Below are positions 23,206-32,851 of a stretch of 64,000 nucleotides of DNA, one piece after another (within the stretch, counting starts at the first letter, position 1; every line of letters starts with the position of its first letter). The notes beneath the pieces were generated by a model. The model was given only the letters and a program-made list of their open reading frames with translations. It did not search any database and was not told where the DNA came from. The DNA comes from Rhodothermales bacterium (lineage in GTDB: Bacteria; Bacteroidota; Rhodothermia; Rhodothermales; UBA10348), in assembly GCA_040221055.1 (NCBI GenBank), contig JAVJVN010000016.1:1-64000 (forward strand), given 5' to 3'. Position numbers and translations under genes: made by a program.

Positions 23206-24945
23206 ATGAGCAGCATGAGCCGTAAACGCTGGCAAATAAAACCCGTCCCGTCCGAAGCCGAGGTCGCCGATCTGGCCCGGCAACTGAACGGATTGCACCC
23301 CGCGCTCGCCCGTACCCTGGTGGCGCGCGGAATCGATACCTTCGATTCCGCGCGCCACTATTTCCGGGCCGGAATATCGGAGTTGCACGATCCTTTCCTC
23401 ATGCGGGACATGGATTTGGCGGTGGATCGTCTGGTCCTCGCCATCGAGAACGACGAGCGGATCCTGGTCTACGGGGACTACGACGTGGACGGTACGACCG
23501 CCACGGCGCTCCTGACCCGGTACCTGCGCGACGTGGGCGGGGACGTCTGCTATTTCATTCCGGATCGCTTCAAGCACGGCTACGGGCTGAGCGTGAAGGG
23601 ACTGGATCATGCCGTCTCGGAAGGCGCGAGCCTGGTCGTCGCCCTCGACTGTGGCGTGACGGCGGTGGAGGAGGCCGCCTACGCCCGGAGCGTGGGGCTG
23701 GACCTCGTCATCTGTGACCATCACACGCCACAGGCCGTACTGCCGGACGCGATTGCCGTGGTCGATCCCAAGCGGGCCGACTGCGACTACCCGTTCAAGG
23801 AGCTGTGCGCCTGCGCCGTCGCGTTCAAACTGGCCCAGGCCCTGGAAAGCCGGCTCCAGCGGTCCCGCACCCCGCTCACGGATTTCCTGGACCTCGTCGC
23901 CCTGGCCACGGCCAGTGACGTGGTATCGGTAACGGGCGAGAACCGCATCCTGCTGCGCGAGGGCCTCGAACGGCTGCGCACGAATGCGCGTGTGGGATTG
24001 AAGATGCTTGCCGAGGAGGCAGGCGTCCGCATGAGCGATTGCTCCGCATCGAACATCATTTTTGCCCTCGGACCCCGGATAAACGCCGCGGGCCGACTCG
24101 GCGATGCGTCGCGCGCGGTCGCCCTCATGCTGGCCTTCGACGAACTGGAGGCGGTCGCGCGGGCACGCCAACTGGAACGTTTGAACCAGGAGCGGCGGGA
24201 GTTGGACCAGGAAACGCAGGAACTGGCCTTTGCGAAGGCCGACCGCCTGCTGGCCAAGGGATCCCGCCACACCATCGTGCTGCACGACGAGGACTGGCAT
24301 CTGGGGGTCATCGGGATCGTGGCCAGCCGGCTGGTGGAGCGGCACTACCGGCCGACCATCATGATGACGACCCTGAACGGCATGGCCAAGGGATCGGCCC
24401 GGTCGGTGGCCGGCATCAACATCTACGCCGCGCTGCAGGAATGCGAGGATCTGCTGACGGAGTTCGGCGGCCACGACTTCGCGGCCGGCGTCACGCTGCC
24501 GGTGGCGCACCTCGCGGAATTCGCCAACCGGTTCGAGCAGGCAGTGTCCGGCGCCATTACGGCCGACGTCCTGGAGCCGGTCGTGCACGTGGATGCCGAA
24601 CTGGCCCTGAGGGACGTGGATGCCAAGTTCTGGAGCATCCTGCGCCAGTTTGCGCCGTTCGGCGCCGACAACGAGATGCCCATCTTCCAGTCCTCCAACC
24701 TGGAGGTCGTGGGCCCCATTTCGACGGTCGGGAAGGACCGGTCCCACCTCCGGTTCGCGGTGAAGGACCGCGACGGCGGACAGCGTCGTGACGTGATCGG
24801 GTTCCGCATGGCAAAGCACCTGGACGTGGTTACCGAGAGCCAGGCCACGGGTCAGCCACTCGAAATGCTGCATTCCATCCAGGAAAACACCTGGAACGGA
24901 CGCACGAAACTGCAACTGCAGGCGGTGGACGTGCGGCTGGGGTAA
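23206..24945 (+). CDS. recJ: Single-stranded-DNA-specific exonuclease RecJ
   Basis: The product has 579 residues and is a 5'-3' exonuclease in recombination and mismatch repair. DHH-family motifs are intact: motif I ILVYGDYDVDGTTATALL, VVALDCGVTAVEEA, VICDHHTPQAVLPDAIAVVDPKRADCDYPF and FALGPRINAAGRLGDA. The DHHA1 domain reads VLHDEDWHLGVIGIVASRLVERHYRPTIMM, with GSARSVAGINIYAALQ and EFGGHDFAAGVTL. A C-terminal OB-fold follows. ATG at 23206 or 23215 are both acceptable starts; longer forms overlap the preceding gene. It overlaps no neighbour and ends at the promoter of the sulfur operon. Confidence 0.96.
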   Translation: MSSMSRKRWQIKPVPSEAEVADLARQLNGLHPALARTLVARGIDTFDSARHYFRAGISELHDPFLMRDMDLAVDRLVLAIENDERILVYGDYDVDGTTATALLTRYLRDVGGDVCYFIPDRFKHGYGLSVKGLDHAVSEGASLVVALDCGVTAVEEAAYARSVGLDLVICDHHTPQAVLPDAIAVVDPKRADCDYPFKELCACAVAFKLAQALESRLQRSRTPLTDFLDLVALATASDVVSVTGENRILLREGLERLRTNARVGLKMLAEEAGVRMSDCSASNIIFALGPRINAAGRLGDASRAVALMLAFDELEAVARARQLERLNQERRELDQETQELAFAKADRLLAKGSRHTIVLHDEDWHLGVIGIVASRLVERHYRPTIMMTTLNGMAKGSARSVAGINIYAALQECEDLLTEFGGHDFAAGVTLPVAHLAEFANRFEQAVSGAITADVLEPVVHVDAELALRDVDAKFWSILRQFAPFGADNEMPIFQSSNLEVVGPISTVGKDRSHLRFAVKDRDGGQRRDVIGFRMAKHLDVVTESQATGQPLEMLHSIQENTWNGRTKLQLQAVDVRLG

Positions 24946-24974
24946 TAGACCGTTTTGTCGTTTCTTCATATCTT
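24946..24974 (+). promoter_or_regulatory. Candidate promoter of the sulfur-uptake operon
   Basis: TAGACC (24946-24951) and TATCTT (24969-24974) are 17 bases apart directly after the recJ stop. The expected transcription start (about 24981) lies at the edge of the palindromic operator that follows. Confidence 0.4.
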
Positions 24975-24984
24975 ATGCGGAAAC

Positions 24985-25000
24985 ACTTGTCATGACAAGT
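24985..25000. promoter_or_regulatory. Palindromic operator, ACTTGT-N4-ACAAGT
   Basis: ACTTGTCATGACAAGT is a perfect 16-base palindrome in the leader of the yeeE operon. The same half-sites with the same spacing appear twice in front of the GntR-family gene at 61626, so this is probably a binding site for that regulator. Confidence 0.6.
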
Positions 25001-25035
25001 CAATACAACCGGCATATCACCAGCCCACCTCCCCC

Positions 25036-25590
25036 ATGATCGACTTCCTGTCCCAACCCTGGCCCTGGTACGTGGCCGGCCCCCTCATCGGGCTGACGGT
25101 ACCCGTCCTGCTGCTCCTGGGCGGCAAGCAATTCGGCATTTCGGACAACCTGCGCACCATGTGCGCCATCCTGCCGACCAAGGTATCGTTCTTCCAGATT
25201 GACTGGCGCGCCAACGCCTGGAACCTGACCATCTCGGCAGGCATCCTGATCGGGGCGTTCCTCGCCACCCTGTTCCTGGCGAATCCCGATCCGATCGCCC
25301 TTTCATCGGCCACGCAAGCCGACCTGGCGTTGCTGGGCGTGACGGAATTCAATGGATACGCTCCGGAGCAGTTCTTCTCCTGGGAAGGCCTCCTGAGCCT
25401 CAACGGGTTCATCCTGATCGTAGTGGGGGGCTTCCTGGTCGGATTCGGCGCCCGGTATGCAGGGGGATGCACCTCCGGTCATGCCATCAGTGGGCTGGCC
25501 GACCTGCAACCCGCATCGCTCATTGCGGTCCTGGGCTTCTTCGCCGGTGGACTGCTGGTCACGCATCTCCTTCTCCCCATCCTGCTGTAG
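25036..25590 (+). CDS. YeeE/YedE family sulfur transporter, first half-protein
   Basis: The product has 184 residues and is an integral membrane protein. Hydrophobic helices include [55 protein letters not shown] and [23 protein letters not shown]. The signature [20 protein letters not shown] carries the conserved Cys of YeeE/YedE channels, which pass thiosulfate or related sulfur species. It is half the size of the full TsuA-type protein and pairs with the next gene, 2 bases away, as in other split YeeE/YedE systems. The start at MIDFLSQPW was chosen because the upstream in-frame sequence covers the operator. First gene of the operon. Confidence 0.92.
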   Translation: MIDFLSQPWPWYVAGPLIGLTVPVLLLLGGKQFGISDNLRTMCAILPTKVSFFQIDWRANAWNLTISAGILIGAFLATLFLANPDPIALSSATQADLALLGVTEFNGYAPEQFFSWEGLLSLNGFILIVVGGFLVGFGARYAGGCTSGHAISGLADLQPASLIAVLGFFAGGLLVTHLLLPILL

Positions 25591-25592
25591 CC

Positions 25593-26021
25593 ATGAAAAT
25601 CCGCCAACTCCTGCCCTATCTGCTCGTGGGCATCGCCTTCGGGATCGTGGCCGCCAAGAGCGAGATCATTTCGTGGTACCGCATCCAGGAGATGTTCCGC
25701 TTCCAGGCCTTCCACATGTACGGCATCATCGGCAGCGCCGTGCTGGTCGCCGCCGTTTCCGTACGCATCATCAAGTCCCGCGGCGTCCGCACGCTCTCGG
25801 GCGAACCCATTGTCATTCCTCCCAAGGACCTGTCCGCACCGGGTACCCGGTACTGGCTGGGAGGCACCCTTTTCGGAGTCGGCTGGGCCCTGACAGGCGC
25901 CTGCCCGGGTCCCATGTTCGCACTGGCGGGCACCGGCATGACGGTCATCCTGGTGGCGGTTGCCGCGGCATTGGCCGGCACGTACACCTACGGCGTCCTG
26001 CGCCCCCGCCTCCCGCATTGA
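25593..26021 (+). CDS. YeeE/YedE family sulfur transporter, second half-protein
   Basis: The product has 142 residues: a membrane protein starting MKIRQLLPYLLVGIAFGIVAAKSEIISW, with the conserved LGGTLFGVGWALTGACPGPMFALAGTG containing the second characteristic Cys. Together with the preceding gene it would form the complete two-Cys pore. In other bacteria such pairs are encoded beside rhodanese/metallo-beta-lactamase fusions, as here. Substrate (thiosulfate, sulfide or persulfide) cannot be told from sequence. Confidence 0.92.
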   Translation: MKIRQLLPYLLVGIAFGIVAAKSEIISWYRIQEMFRFQAFHMYGIIGSAVLVAAVSVRIIKSRGVRTLSGEPIVIPPKDLSAPGTRYWLGGTLFGVGWALTGACPGPMFALAGTGMTVILVAVAAALAGTYTYGVLRPRLPH

Positions 26022-26077
26022 CCGACCCGCGTGTCGGCTGACGGGCCATATTTTTCAAAACAAAACACACAGAGACC

Positions 26078-27523
26078 ATGCTGTTCAGACAGATCTTCGA
26101 CGAGAAGCTGGCGCAATACGCCTACCTCATTGGATGCCAGAAGACCGGTGAGGCCATTGTCATCGACCCCGAGCGGGACATTGACACCTACATCGACATC
26201 GCCGAGAAGGAGGGCCTGACCATCACGTCCGTGGTGGACACCCACATCCATGCCGACTACCTCACGGGCATGCGCGAGTTCGCCGAGCGCGGCGTCCACG
26301 TGTACGCTTCCGACGAGGGCGATGCCGACTGGAAGTACGAGTGGCTCATTGGCTCCGACTACAACTATACCCTGCTCAAGGACGGCGATACGTTCAAGGT
26401 CGGCAACATCGAGTTCCGCGCGGTGCATTCCCCGGGCCATACGCCCGAGCACCTGTCCTACCTGATCACCGACCTGGGTGGCGGCGCCAACGCGCCCATC
26501 GGCCTCGCATCGGGCGACTTCGTGTTCGTGGGCGACCTCGGCCGTCCGGACCTGCTGGAATCGGCCGCCGGACACGCCGGCGTCATGGAGCCCTCGGCCC
26601 GCACCCTGTTCCAGTCCGTGCAGCGGTTCCTGGACCTGGAGGATTACCTGCAGGTGTGGCCGGCCCACGGCGCCGGTTCGGCCTGCGGCAAGGCCCTGGG
26701 TGCCGTTCCGGACACGACGGTCGGGTACGAGCGACGCTTCAACGTGGCCATCCAGACCGCCATGCGCGGCGAGGACGATTTCGTGGCGGCCATCCTGGAC
26801 GGACAGCCGGAGCCTCCGCTCTACTTCGCCCGGATGAAGCGCGACAACAAGCTGGGGCCCAAGGTCCTGGGCACGCTGCCCAACCCGCGCCACCTGTTCG
26901 TGGATGACCTGAAGCGCCTGGTGGGACGCACGGACGTCGCCATCCTGGATACCCGGATCGACAAGGCGGCCTTCATGGCCCGCCATCTGCCGGGCTCGCT
27001 CTATGCCGGATTCAACAAGTCGTTCAACACGGCCGCCGGATCCATCATCGACGACGAAACGCCCATCTACCTCATCATCGAGGAAGAGCATGTGGACCAG
27101 GCCGTTCGCGACCTCATCCGCATCGGGCTCGACCGGATTGAAGGATATGCCACCCCGGAAACCCTGGAGGCCTACGCCGACACGCACGGGGAAGTGGCCC
27201 AGATTCCGTTCGCAACCATCGCCCAGCTCCCCGAACTGGCGGCGCAGGACGACGTGACCGTACTGGACGTGCGCAACCTGGCCGAATATGAGGCCGCGCA
27301 CGTTCCCGGCGCCCAGAACCTGGCGTACACCCGGCTCATTCCCCGCAAGGGCGAAGTGCCCACGGGCGGACGTCTGGCCATCCACTGCAAGACCGGTGGA
27401 CGCGCGGCGGTGGCCAGCGCGTTCCTGGCCCGCGAAGGCCACGACGTCATCTACGTCGAAGGCGACTTCGAGGAGTGGGCGCTGTCGAATGACCTGGCCA
27501 CGGGAGCACCCGCACTCGCGTGA
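26078..27523 (+). CDS. Persulfide dioxygenase-like metallo-beta-lactamase fused to two rhodanese domains
   Basis: The product has 481 residues. The N-terminal ETHE1-like domain has metal ligands in DTHIHADYLTG (His56, His58, Asp60), His121 (SPGHTPEH), Asp153 and His197 (PAHGAGSACG). The fourth residue of the usual HxHxDH box is Tyr, as tolerated in mononuclear-iron ETHE1-type enzymes. The first rhodanese domain (about 285-360) lacks a Cys and is structural. The second (about 385-470) has the active-site Cys437 in HCKTGGRAA. The expected reaction is oxidation of glutathione or other low-molecular-weight persulfide to sulfite, with sulfur transfer by the rhodanese. Its last bases overlap the SulP gene, so expression is coupled. 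Confidence 0.9.
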   Translation: MLFRQIFDEKLAQYAYLIGCQKTGEAIVIDPERDIDTYIDIAEKEGLTITSVVDTHIHADYLTGMREFAERGVHVYASDEGDADWKYEWLIGSDYNYTLLKDGDTFKVGNIEFRAVHSPGHTPEHLSYLITDLGGGANAPIGLASGDFVFVGDLGRPDLLESAAGHAGVMEPSARTLFQSVQRFLDLEDYLQVWPAHGAGSACGKALGAVPDTTVGYERRFNVAIQTAMRGEDDFVAAILDGQPEPPLYFARMKRDNKLGPKVLGTLPNPRHLFVDDLKRLVGRTDVAILDTRIDKAAFMARHLPGSLYAGFNKSFNTAAGSIIDDETPIYLIIEEEHVDQAVRDLIRIGLDRIEGYATPETLEAYADTHGEVAQIPFATIAQLPELAAQDDVTVLDVRNLAEYEAAHVPGAQNLAYTRLIPRKGEVPTGGRLAIHCKTGGRAAVASAFLAREGHDVIYVEGDFEEWALSNDLATGAPALA

Positions 27524-29115
27524 CCTCCTTCTTTCCGGCCCTGAAGGCCTTCAAGGGGTACGACCGGCGGTTCCTTTCGGGGGACGTGAACGCCGGGATC
27601 ACGGTGGGGGTCATGCTCATTCCCCAGGGCATGGCCTACGCCATGATCGCAGGCATGCCGCCCATCTACGGGCTCTATGCCTCGCTCGTACCCCTGTTGG
27701 TCTACGCCTTCATGGGCACCTCGGCGCAACTGGCCGTCGGGCCGGTAGCCATGGTCTCCCTGCTTGTGGCCACGGGCGTCGGCGCGCTGGCGGACCAGGG
27801 TACGGAAGCCTACATCACGCTGGCCATCCTGTTGGCGTTCCTGGTGGGCGTCTTCCAGCTGGCGCTGGGGCTGGCCCGGTTCGGTTTCCTGACGGCGTTC
27901 CTGTCGCACCCGGTGCTGAGCGGGTTCACGTCGGCGGCCGCGCTCATGATTGGGTACAGCCAGGTGGGGCATCTGCAGGTCAGCACGACGGCGGCCCTCG
28001 TTGGCGCCGCGGGCATTGTCCTGCTCGTCGCCTTCCGGATGGTCAAACGCCGGCTGCCGGGAGCCCTCATCGTGGTGGCGCTCGGTACGGCCGCCACATG
28101 GTATTTCGGGCTCGAAGTCCCCATTGTGGGCACCGTCCCGGCCGGTTTGCCCATGCCGTCGTTCACGGTCCCGGCCATGGACCAGGTCACGGCACTCCTG
28201 CCGACCGTCCTGGCCATCGGTCTGGTGGGTTTCATGGAGTCGATTGCCGTGGCCAAGAGCCTGGCCGCCAAACACGGCGACCGGATTGAATCCTCGCAGG
28301 AACTGGTGGCGCTCGGCGCATCGAACATCGCCGGCGCCCTGTTCCAGTCCTTCCCGGTCACAGGCGGCTTCTCCCGGAGTGCGGTCAACGACCAGTCCGG
28401 CGCACGCACCTCGCTCGCCAGCCTCATTTCCGCAGGAGTGGTGGGACTGACCCTGCTGTTCCTGACGCCCCTCTTCACGCATCTTCCGAAAGCCCTGCTC
28501 GCATCCATCGTGCTCGTGGCGGTGTACCCGCTCGTGAACTGGCGCGATGCGCTGCATCTCTGGAAAACCAGCAAGCCGGACCTGGCCCTGCTCGTGGTCA
28601 CGTTCGTGGCGACGCTGGCGCTCGGCATTGAGGAGGGCATCCTCGTGGGCGTCGTGCTGTCCATCCTGATGGTCGTACAGCAGGCCTCGCGGCCGCATGT
28701 GGCCCGCCTGGGATGCCTGCCCGGCACCACCACGTACAAGAACCTGCAGCGCTGGCCGTCGGCCGTCGAACCCGACGGGATTGCCATCCTGCGCGTGGAC
28801 GCCTCGCTGTTCTTCGCGAATGTGGACTTCCTGTGGGATACGGTCATGGAGCTGCTGGACAAGCGGACCGATGCGCGCGTGGTCCTGATTGACATGTATC
28901 CGGTGAACCGGATGGATGCCTCGGCCGTGCACGGCCTGGAAACCCTGCTGGAGGAGCTCGGCGATCGCGGCATTGCCCTCTTCCTGTCGGGCGTGAAGGG
29001 TCCGGTGGCAGACATCATGGATCGTTCAGGCCTCCTGGAACGGGTGGGACGGGACCGGATGGCCCTGGAAATCCATGACGCCGTGGAAGCCGCCCAACGT
29101 TATCTTTCCGGATGA
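27520..29115 (+). CDS. SulP family anion transporter 1
   Basis: The product has 531 residues. It opens with the SulP pattern DVNAGITVGVMLIPQGMAYAMIAGMPPIYGLYASLVPLL, has about 12 to 14 membrane segments and the GANIAG/SFPVTGGFSRSAVN signature, and ends in a cytoplasmic STAS domain (about 425-525: ILRVDASLFFANVDFL, VVLIDMYPVNRMDASAVHGL). SulP proteins carry sulfate, bicarbonate or other anions. The GTG start lies within the stop of the preceding gene (GTGA overlap). In this operon the most economical role is sulfate or sulfite movement, but direction and substrate are inferred. Confidence 0.93.
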   Translation: MTSFFPALKAFKGYDRRFLSGDVNAGITVGVMLIPQGMAYAMIAGMPPIYGLYASLVPLLVYAFMGTSAQLAVGPVAMVSLLVATGVGALADQGTEAYITLAILLAFLVGVFQLALGLARFGFLTAFLSHPVLSGFTSAAALMIGYSQVGHLQVSTTAALVGAAGIVLLVAFRMVKRRLPGALIVVALGTAATWYFGLEVPIVGTVPAGLPMPSFTVPAMDQVTALLPTVLAIGLVGFMESIAVAKSLAAKHGDRIESSQELVALGASNIAGALFQSFPVTGGFSRSAVNDQSGARTSLASLISAGVVGLTLLFLTPLFTHLPKALLASIVLVAVYPLVNWRDALHLWKTSKPDLALLVVTFVATLALGIEEGILVGVVLSILMVVQQASRPHVARLGCLPGTTTYKNLQRWPSAVEPDGIAILRVDASLFFANVDFLWDTVMELLDKRTDARVVLIDMYPVNRMDASAVHGLETLLEELGDRGIALFLSGVKGPVADIMDRSGLLERVGRDRMALEIHDAVEAAQRYLSG

Positions 29116-30830
29116 TGAAGCGCTACCTGCCGATCCTGGACTGGCTGCCCCGCTATGACCGGACCCTGTTCCGGGGCGATGCGGTGGCCGGCATCACGGT
29201 CGGCGTCATGCTCATTCCCCAGAGCATGGCCTATGCCAGCCTGGCCGGCCTGCCGCCCATCCACGGGCTCTACGCCAGCCTCCTGCCGCTGGTGGTGTAC
29301 GCCTTCATGGGCTCGTCCCGGCATCTGGCGTTCGGCATCATGGCCATCGACTGCCTCATTGTGGCCGCGGCGGTCTCCCAGTTCACCCCGTCCGGCACGC
29401 CGGAATACGTGGGTCTGGTGCTCGCCCTGACGCTCATGGTGGGCATCATCCAGATGCTCCTCGGGTTCATGCGCTTCGGTTTCCTGGTCAACCTGCTGTC
29501 CCGGCCCGTCATTTCCGGGTTCACCGGTGCCGCCGCCATCGTCATCTGCCTGAGCCAGCTCAAGAGCCTGCTCGGCATTCCCATGCCCCAGAGCACAGCC
29601 CTCCCGGCCCTCATGATGGCCCTGTTCCGGGAAGCGGCAGACATCCACGTGCTGACGCTGCTCATCGGTCTGGCGGGCATGGTATTGCTGGCCTCCATCA
29701 AACACTGGTTGCCGCGCGTCCCGGGCGCCCTCGTGGCCGTCACCCTGTCCACACTCGCCGTGTGGTATTTCCGCCTGGACACGATCGGCGTCGACACCGT
29801 TGGCGTCATCCCGACGGGCCTGCCCTCCGTGGATGTCCCCGCCGGCGGGTGGGGCATTGTGCAGGCGCTCGTGCCGTCCGCCATCATGCTGGCGCTGGTG
29901 CAGTTCATGACCGTCGTCTCGCTCGGCAAGCTCTACGCCGGCAAATACGGATACCGGCTCGATGCGAACCAGGAACTGGTGGCCCTCGGCGCATCGAACG
30001 CCGCGGCCGGTCTGTTCCAGGGCGCACCCGTGTCGGGCAGCTTCTCCCGCAGTGCGGTCAGCGAAGGCACCGGCGCCCAGACCCCGCTCTCGAATTTCTT
30101 TGCTGCGGCCGTCGTTGCCGTGACGCTGCTGTTCCTGACGCCGCTGTTCTTCTACCTGCCCATCCCCATCTTTGCCTCCATCATCATCATGGCGGCCATC
30201 GGCCTGGTGGACATCCGCGAACTGCGCTACCTGCTGCGCACCAAGAAGGTCGACGGGGTGATCGCCCTGGTCACGTTCACGGTGACGCTCATGGTGGGCA
30301 TCCAGGCAGGCATCCTGACGGGCGTCGGATTGTCGGTGGTGGCCATCATGGCGCGGATAAGCCGTCCGAACATCGTCCGGCTCGGACTCATCCCGGGCAC
30401 CCAGACGTTCCGCGACGTCACGCATCACCCCGAAGCCATCGAAGTGGACGACCTGCTGATGGTCCGGATGGATGCGTCATTTTCCTTCGCCAATGCCGAA
30501 CGCCTGCGCGACACCATTATCGAGGAGGTCGCCGATGCGCCGTACCGGGCGGTCGTGATCGACGCCCAGCCCATCAATGACATCGATACCACGGCCCTGG
30601 CCGTACTGTCGGAGTTGCACGATGCACTCTCGGCTCGGCACATCCGCCTGGTCATCGGGGGCATGAAGGAGCCGGTGCTGGAAACGGTGCGCGAGGCCGG
30701 ACTCGACGACGAAATGGGGCCGGGTCACCTGTTCATGACGCCGTTCGATGCGGTACAGGCCGTACTCACCGACTGGGAGCGCGCCTTGCTACCCCGCGGC
30801 GACGGCGGTCACCATCCGCTCGAGCAGTAG
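29112..30830 (+). CDS. SulP family anion transporter 2
   Basis: The product has 572 residues and is clearly a paralogue of the preceding gene (same opening DAVAGITVGVMLIPQSMAYA, the same LYASLLPLVVYAFMG and NAAAGLFQGAPVSGSFSRSAVS blocks), with a C-terminal STAS domain (MVRMDASFSFANAERLRDTI; VVIDAQPINDIDTTAL). It begins with an ATGA overlap with SulP 1, so the two are translated together and might form a heterodimer. Its last 42 bases overlap the 3' end of the convergent TorD-like gene. The tandem is probably an old duplication, since the two differ widely in detail. Confidence 0.93.
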   Translation: MMKRYLPILDWLPRYDRTLFRGDAVAGITVGVMLIPQSMAYASLAGLPPIHGLYASLLPLVVYAFMGSSRHLAFGIMAIDCLIVAAAVSQFTPSGTPEYVGLVLALTLMVGIIQMLLGFMRFGFLVNLLSRPVISGFTGAAAIVICLSQLKSLLGIPMPQSTALPALMMALFREAADIHVLTLLIGLAGMVLLASIKHWLPRVPGALVAVTLSTLAVWYFRLDTIGVDTVGVIPTGLPSVDVPAGGWGIVQALVPSAIMLALVQFMTVVSLGKLYAGKYGYRLDANQELVALGASNAAAGLFQGAPVSGSFSRSAVSEGTGAQTPLSNFFAAAVVAVTLLFLTPLFFYLPIPIFASIIIMAAIGLVDIRELRYLLRTKKVDGVIALVTFTVTLMVGIQAGILTGVGLSVVAIMARISRPNIVRLGLIPGTQTFRDVTHHPEAIEVDDLLMVRMDASFSFANAERLRDTIIEEVADAPYRAVVIDAQPINDIDTTALAVLSELHDALSARHIRLVIGGMKEPVLETVREAGLDDEMGPGHLFMTPFDAVQAVLTDWERALLPRGDGGHHPLEQ

Positions 30831-31649
30831 GCGCGTCGCCGCCAGCCGGTCGTTCCAGGCCTGCTGCCACGCCGCGCCCACGAATTCCGGCCAACGTGCT
30901 TCGGTGGCGTCCACGTGCGCGCTGAGTACGGCGCAGACGTCCTCGAGTGCATCGTAGGCACTCGCGCCCCGGAGCAATCCCTCCAGGCTGCGCGCCCGAC
31001 TGCCGAATCCGGTCGGTACGCGGAACGAACGGGCCGCCTCGTGGATGTCGGTGTGGGTCAGGAACAGGCCGCACTGCGCCGGCAGCGACAGATGCCGCCC
31101 GATCCGAGCCAGGGAGGTCTTCGGATCGTCCAGGATGTCCTCGACCGGGGGGAGGAGGGTTTCGGGTGGCATTTCCGTTGCGCCGGCAGATGCAGACGCG
31201 TGGTCCCGGCCGGTCGGCTGCCCCTCAGTGGACTGAGCATGAGCTGCCCTCATGATCCGGTCCATCTCGTCCGCCCAGCGCACGGTTTCCTCGTCCACCG
31301 CCATGCGGCGCACGGCGGCCGTCTGCAGCGGCAGCCAGGGGGAAACGTGCTCCATGAGAAAGGCCGCGAGCATACCGCTATTGGACGCTGAGAGATCGGC
31401 TTGGGGCGTATCCATCCGTTCTGCTGCCTGATCGAGCAGTTCTGCCGCCTGCGCCAGCAGCTCCGAAATGTGCCCGTCCGGATTCATCATGCCGTCCGCC
31501 GAGAGATAGATGGACGCCACCGGCATGGCTTCATGCACGAATACCCGGTAGTGTGCGGCGGCGTGGGCATCGCCCAGCTCCGCGCGGGGCATGGCGGCCA
31601 CGCCCCCCAACCGCCTGAGCTCTTCGGCGTCGGGCATGCTGTGTGGCAT
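30789..31649 (-). CDS. TorD/DmsD-like chaperone for the molybdoenzyme
   Basis: The product has 286 residues. Its all-helical composition and the block FLMEHVSPWLPLQTAAVRRM match the TorD/NarJ family (FxxxHxxPWLP), chaperones that hold molybdopterin-enzyme catalytic subunits until cofactor is loaded. The region RVFVHEAMPVASIYLSADGMM precedes it, and a long Ala/Glu/Pro-rich insert (about residues 155-185) separates two helical halves. The ATG at 31649 overlaps the stop codon of the SQR gene by one base, so it is the last gene of the - strand sulfur operon. The location next to an oxidoreductase operon supports the assignment; sequence similarity alone is modest. Confidence 0.7.
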   Translation of the reverse strand: MPHSMPDAEELRRLGGVAAMPRAELGDAHAAAHYRVFVHEAMPVASIYLSADGMMNPDGHISELLAQAAELLDQAAERMDTPQADLSASNSGMLAAFLMEHVSPWLPLQTAAVRRMAVDEETVRWADEMDRIMRAAHAQSTEGQPTGRDHASASAGATEMPPETLLPPVEDILDDPKTSLARIGRHLSLPAQCGLFLTHTDIHEAARSFRVPTGFGSRARSLEGLLRGASAYDALEDVCAVLSAHVDATEARWPEFVGAAWQQAWNDRLAATRLLLERMVTAVAAG

Positions 31650-32851
31650 CAGGCGCGTCCCTTCAACATCCCGTGCCAGTACATGGCCGGCAACAGGAAG
31701 CGCTTCATCATCATCATGGACCACCGCTCCTTCGTGGTATCGAACGGGAAGGAGGGGTCGGGGCGGTTGTCATAGTCGAATTCCGCCAGCACCAGACTGT
31801 TGTACCCCGTGACGAGCGGACAGGAGCTGTATCCGTTGTAGGAGCCGACCTTGCCGACCGTCCCTTTATCCATGTGCTCCAACAGGTTGCCGACCACGAT
31901 CGGGGCCTGTTTCCGGACGGCGGCACCGGTCCGGGCATTCGGGGTCGAGCTGGCATCGCCCAGCGAAAACACGTTGGCATACGTATTGTGCTGCAGGGTG
32001 TGCTTGTGCACGTCCACCCAGCCTTCGGCGTTGGCCAGCGGGCTCTGCCGCACGAAGTCCGGGGCGGACTGCGGCGGCACGGCATGCAGCATGTTGAACT
32101 CGAATTCCTTGTTGGTCGTGTTGCCATCGGCATCCGTCACGCGGATGACGGCCACCTGCTCGTCGCCCCGGACCGCAATCAGTTCGTGCTGGCGGTTGAA
32201 CGTGATGCCGTACCGCTCGATGACCTTGAACAGGGTCTCCTGGAACTCCGATACGCCGAAGACCACCGTGCCGGGCGACATGAACTGGATGTCCACATCG
32301 ACCAGATGGCCGTGCTTGCGCAGGTAATCGGCCGTCAGGTACATGATTTTCTGGGGCGCGCCACCACACTTGATGGGGGTCGACGGCTGCGTGAACAGCG
32401 CCCGCCCGCCCTTCAGCCCCTGGATGACCTGCCACGTGTAGGGAGCCAGGTCCACCCGGTAATTCGAGGTCACGCCGTTTCGTCCGAGGGTCTCGGGCAG
32501 TCCGTCGACGAGATGCCAGTTGAGTTGGATGCCGGGTGCGACGACCAGGTAGTCGTAGGTCAGTTCGCCGCCGGATTCCAGCGTCAGGGCATTGCTTTCC
32601 GGTTGGAAGGATCCGGCCCGCTCCTTGATCCAGGTCACCCCTTTCGGCATGACGTCGGCCATGGGCCGCGCGGTATCGGAGACCGAATTCAGCCCACCGC
32701 CCACCAGCGTCCAGAGCGGCTGGTACCAGTGCGTATCGGACGGCTCCACGACGGCCACGTCCAGCGCTTGCCGGGCCTTCTTCAGCCGGGCGGCGACGGT
32801 CAGCCCCGCGGTTCCTCCTCCAATGATGACGACGGTATGATGCTGTTTCAT
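31649..32851 (-). CDS. sqr: Sulfide:quinone oxidoreductase, type II
   Basis: The product has 400 residues. The FAD motif VVIIGGGTAGLTVAARL opens the protein. The redox cysteines are Cys162 (PIKCGGAPQKIMYL) and Cys344 (YSSCPLVTGYN), and a second flavin-contact block is VFSLGDASSTPNARTGAAVRKQAP. The I-K-C-x-G-A-P-Q-K-I-M-Y-L motif and the SCPLVTGYN block with an acidic EFDY tail are those of type II SQR, the group that includes the mitochondrial enzyme. The reaction transfers electrons from sulfide to quinone and makes a persulfide. The start codon overlaps the preceding molybdoenzyme stop by 4 bases. Confidence 0.92.
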   Translation of the reverse strand: MKQHHTVVIIGGGTAGLTVAARLKKARQALDVAVVEPSDTHWYQPLWTLVGGGLNSVSDTARPMADVMPKGVTWIKERAGSFQPESNALTLESGGELTYDYLVVAPGIQLNWHLVDGLPETLGRNGVTSNYRVDLAPYTWQVIQGLKGGRALFTQPSTPIKCGGAPQKIMYLTADYLRKHGHLVDVDIQFMSPGTVVFGVSEFQETLFKVIERYGITFNRQHELIAVRGDEQVAVIRVTDADGNTTNKEFEFNMLHAVPPQSAPDFVRQSPLANAEGWVDVHKHTLQHNTYANVFSLGDASSTPNARTGAAVRKQAPIVVGNLLEHMDKGTVGKVGSYNGYSSCPLVTGYNSLVLAEFDYDNRPDPSFPFDTTKERWSMMMMKRFLLPAMYWHGMLKGRA

